This document shows, one piece after another, positions 63,402 through 64,000 of a stretch of 64,000 nucleotides of DNA (position 1 is its first letter; each line of letters starts with the position of its first letter). The DNA is taken from NCBI RefSeq assembly GCF_015711645.1, contig NZ_JABTEX010000010.1, positions 56,342 through 120,341 on the forward strand, written 5' to 3'. The notes under the pieces are model-generated. The model had not been told where the DNA came from. It searched no databases and saw only the letters and a list, made by a program, of their open reading frames with translations. Source of the DNA: Planomonospora sp. ID82291. Its GTDB lineage: Bacteria; Actinomycetota; Actinomycetes; Streptosporangiales; Streptosporangiaceae. The position numbers and the translations under genes are program-made.

Positions 63402-64000
63402 GTGATCGTCACCGTCGCCCTGCTGCGCGCCGCCCTCACCCGCGCCGACTTCAACCACGACCTGCACGTCATGGTGTCGGCCGCCTGGGACGAATGGGCC
63501 GACCCGCTCGCGTCCACCATCCGCCTCGGCCACTTCAAGCCGGTCGAGCCCGAGCATCCCGACCTCCCCCCTGTCGGGCACCTCACCCACGACCCCAGCG
63601 ACGGCCCGGCCGTCGCCGCCCTCACCACCACCGAACTCAACCAGGCGACCGACGACGACATCAGCAAGGCCCCCACCGTCGCCCAGCTCATCAAGAGCCT
63701 CGCCTGCGTCGAACTGCTCGACCCGGCCCTGCCGGTCGTCATCCCCGCCGACCGCACGGCCCCGACGCGCCGGTACGCCCCGGTGGCCCCGTTCCTGGAT
63801 CACGGCTACTACGACCCGGGCGCCGAGCACCACAACGGCATATGGGGCTACGACATGACGGACGGCGAGACCGTCCACGTCCTGTGGCCCATTCACCCCG
63901 ACCGCGCCGCCCGCCCCCTCGCGCCGATCCAGCCCACCATCTGGCGGACCCGCCTGCAGCAGACCGGCTACTGGACCGACCCCTACGGCGACCAGAAGCC
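63402..64000 (+). CDS. Hypothetical protein (3' partial)
   Basis: At least 199 residues, open to the window end. GTG start with TGGAG upstream in the same context as the previous gene. Contains a helical start (ALLRAALTRADFNHDLHVMVSA), a central ATDDDISKAPTVAQLIKSLACVEL and a Tyr/Asp/His-rich region (DHGYYDPGAEHHNGIWGYD). No family recognised. Part of the C-ending-codon-rich cluster at the right end. Confidence 0.55.
   Translation, partial: MIVTVALLRAALTRADFNHDLHVMVSAAWDEWADPLASTIRLGHFKPVEPEHPDLPPVGHLTHDPSDGPAVAALTTTELNQATDDDISKAPTVAQLIKSLACVELLDPALPVVIPADRTAPTRRYAPVAPFLDHGYYDPGAEHHNGIWGYDMTDGETVHVLWPIHPDRAARPLAPIQPTIWRTRLQQTGYWTDPYGDQK

Noticed and set aside
1..64000. CRISPR arrays, insertion sequences and standard tRNA genes
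   Set aside because: No regularly spaced repeats, no transposase motifs and no canonical T-loop with matching arms were found.

Overview
The window is high-GC DNA (about 70 percent G+C, codons ending almost always in G or C) carrying the head, tail, lysis and early genes of a tailed siphophage of an actinobacterium. Actinobacterial marks are a WhiB-like protein, a DUF2637 membrane protein with an FtsK/SpoIIIE-type ATPase, a GntR regulator, many GTG/TTG starts and apparently leaderless genes. No integrase is visible. Instead there is a ParA/ParB-type partition operon flanked by two identical perfect 30-bp palindromes, which suggests a phage that persists as a plasmid (a phage-plasmid). Both window edges cut genes, so this is a fragment of a larger element.

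Layout. 1-25.6 kb (+): portal-MuF fusion, a 14-kb frame for a giant polyvalent protein (N6-adenine methylase, SF2 helicase, zincin), small proteins, prohead protease fused to a 2H phosphoesterase, an XF1762-type protein, a secreted cargo protein on the other strand, major capsid protein, a staphylococcal-type nuclease, a UbiC-like protein, a multi-HTH protein and head-tail connectors. 25.5-28.5 kb: partition locus and an HNH endonuclease. 28.5-30.7 kb: a small inverted head/neck block and a second multi-HTH protein. 30.7-37.1 kb: a minus-strand transfer-like operon (FtsK-type ATPase, DUF2637) facing a GntR repressor across a near-palindromic operator that overlaps both divergent promoters. 37.2-43.2 kb: an early operon with replication-type HTH protein, WhiB, DUF433 and a Rad52/RecT-type annealase. 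43.9-44.9 kb: lysis-type membrane proteins. 45.0-47.0 kb: accessory cassette with an ECF-type sigma factor. 47-62 kb (minus): tail fibre/hub, two paralogous distal tail proteins with fibronectin III arrays, tape measure, frameshifted tail chaperones and major tail protein. 62-64 kb (+): small proteins of unknown function.

The strongest unifying signal is a dispersed promoter-like element, GACGTTAA (or close variants), then exactly 13 bases, then YANNNT. It lies in front of head, neck, lysis and tail genes on both strands (about 15 copies) and is absent in front of the replication and transfer genes. The GACG part sits where a -35 element would be, 17 bases from the -10, so it looks like a late-gene regulon. 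At four sites the start codon follows the -10 by exactly 8 bases, implying leaderless mRNAs.

Together the genes describe a temperate siphophage with a large virion-associated counter-defence payload, plasmid partition, and a GntR-controlled module resembling that of conjugative actinomycete plasmids and AICEs. Functions are assigned from sequence motifs read by eye; no database search was possible.
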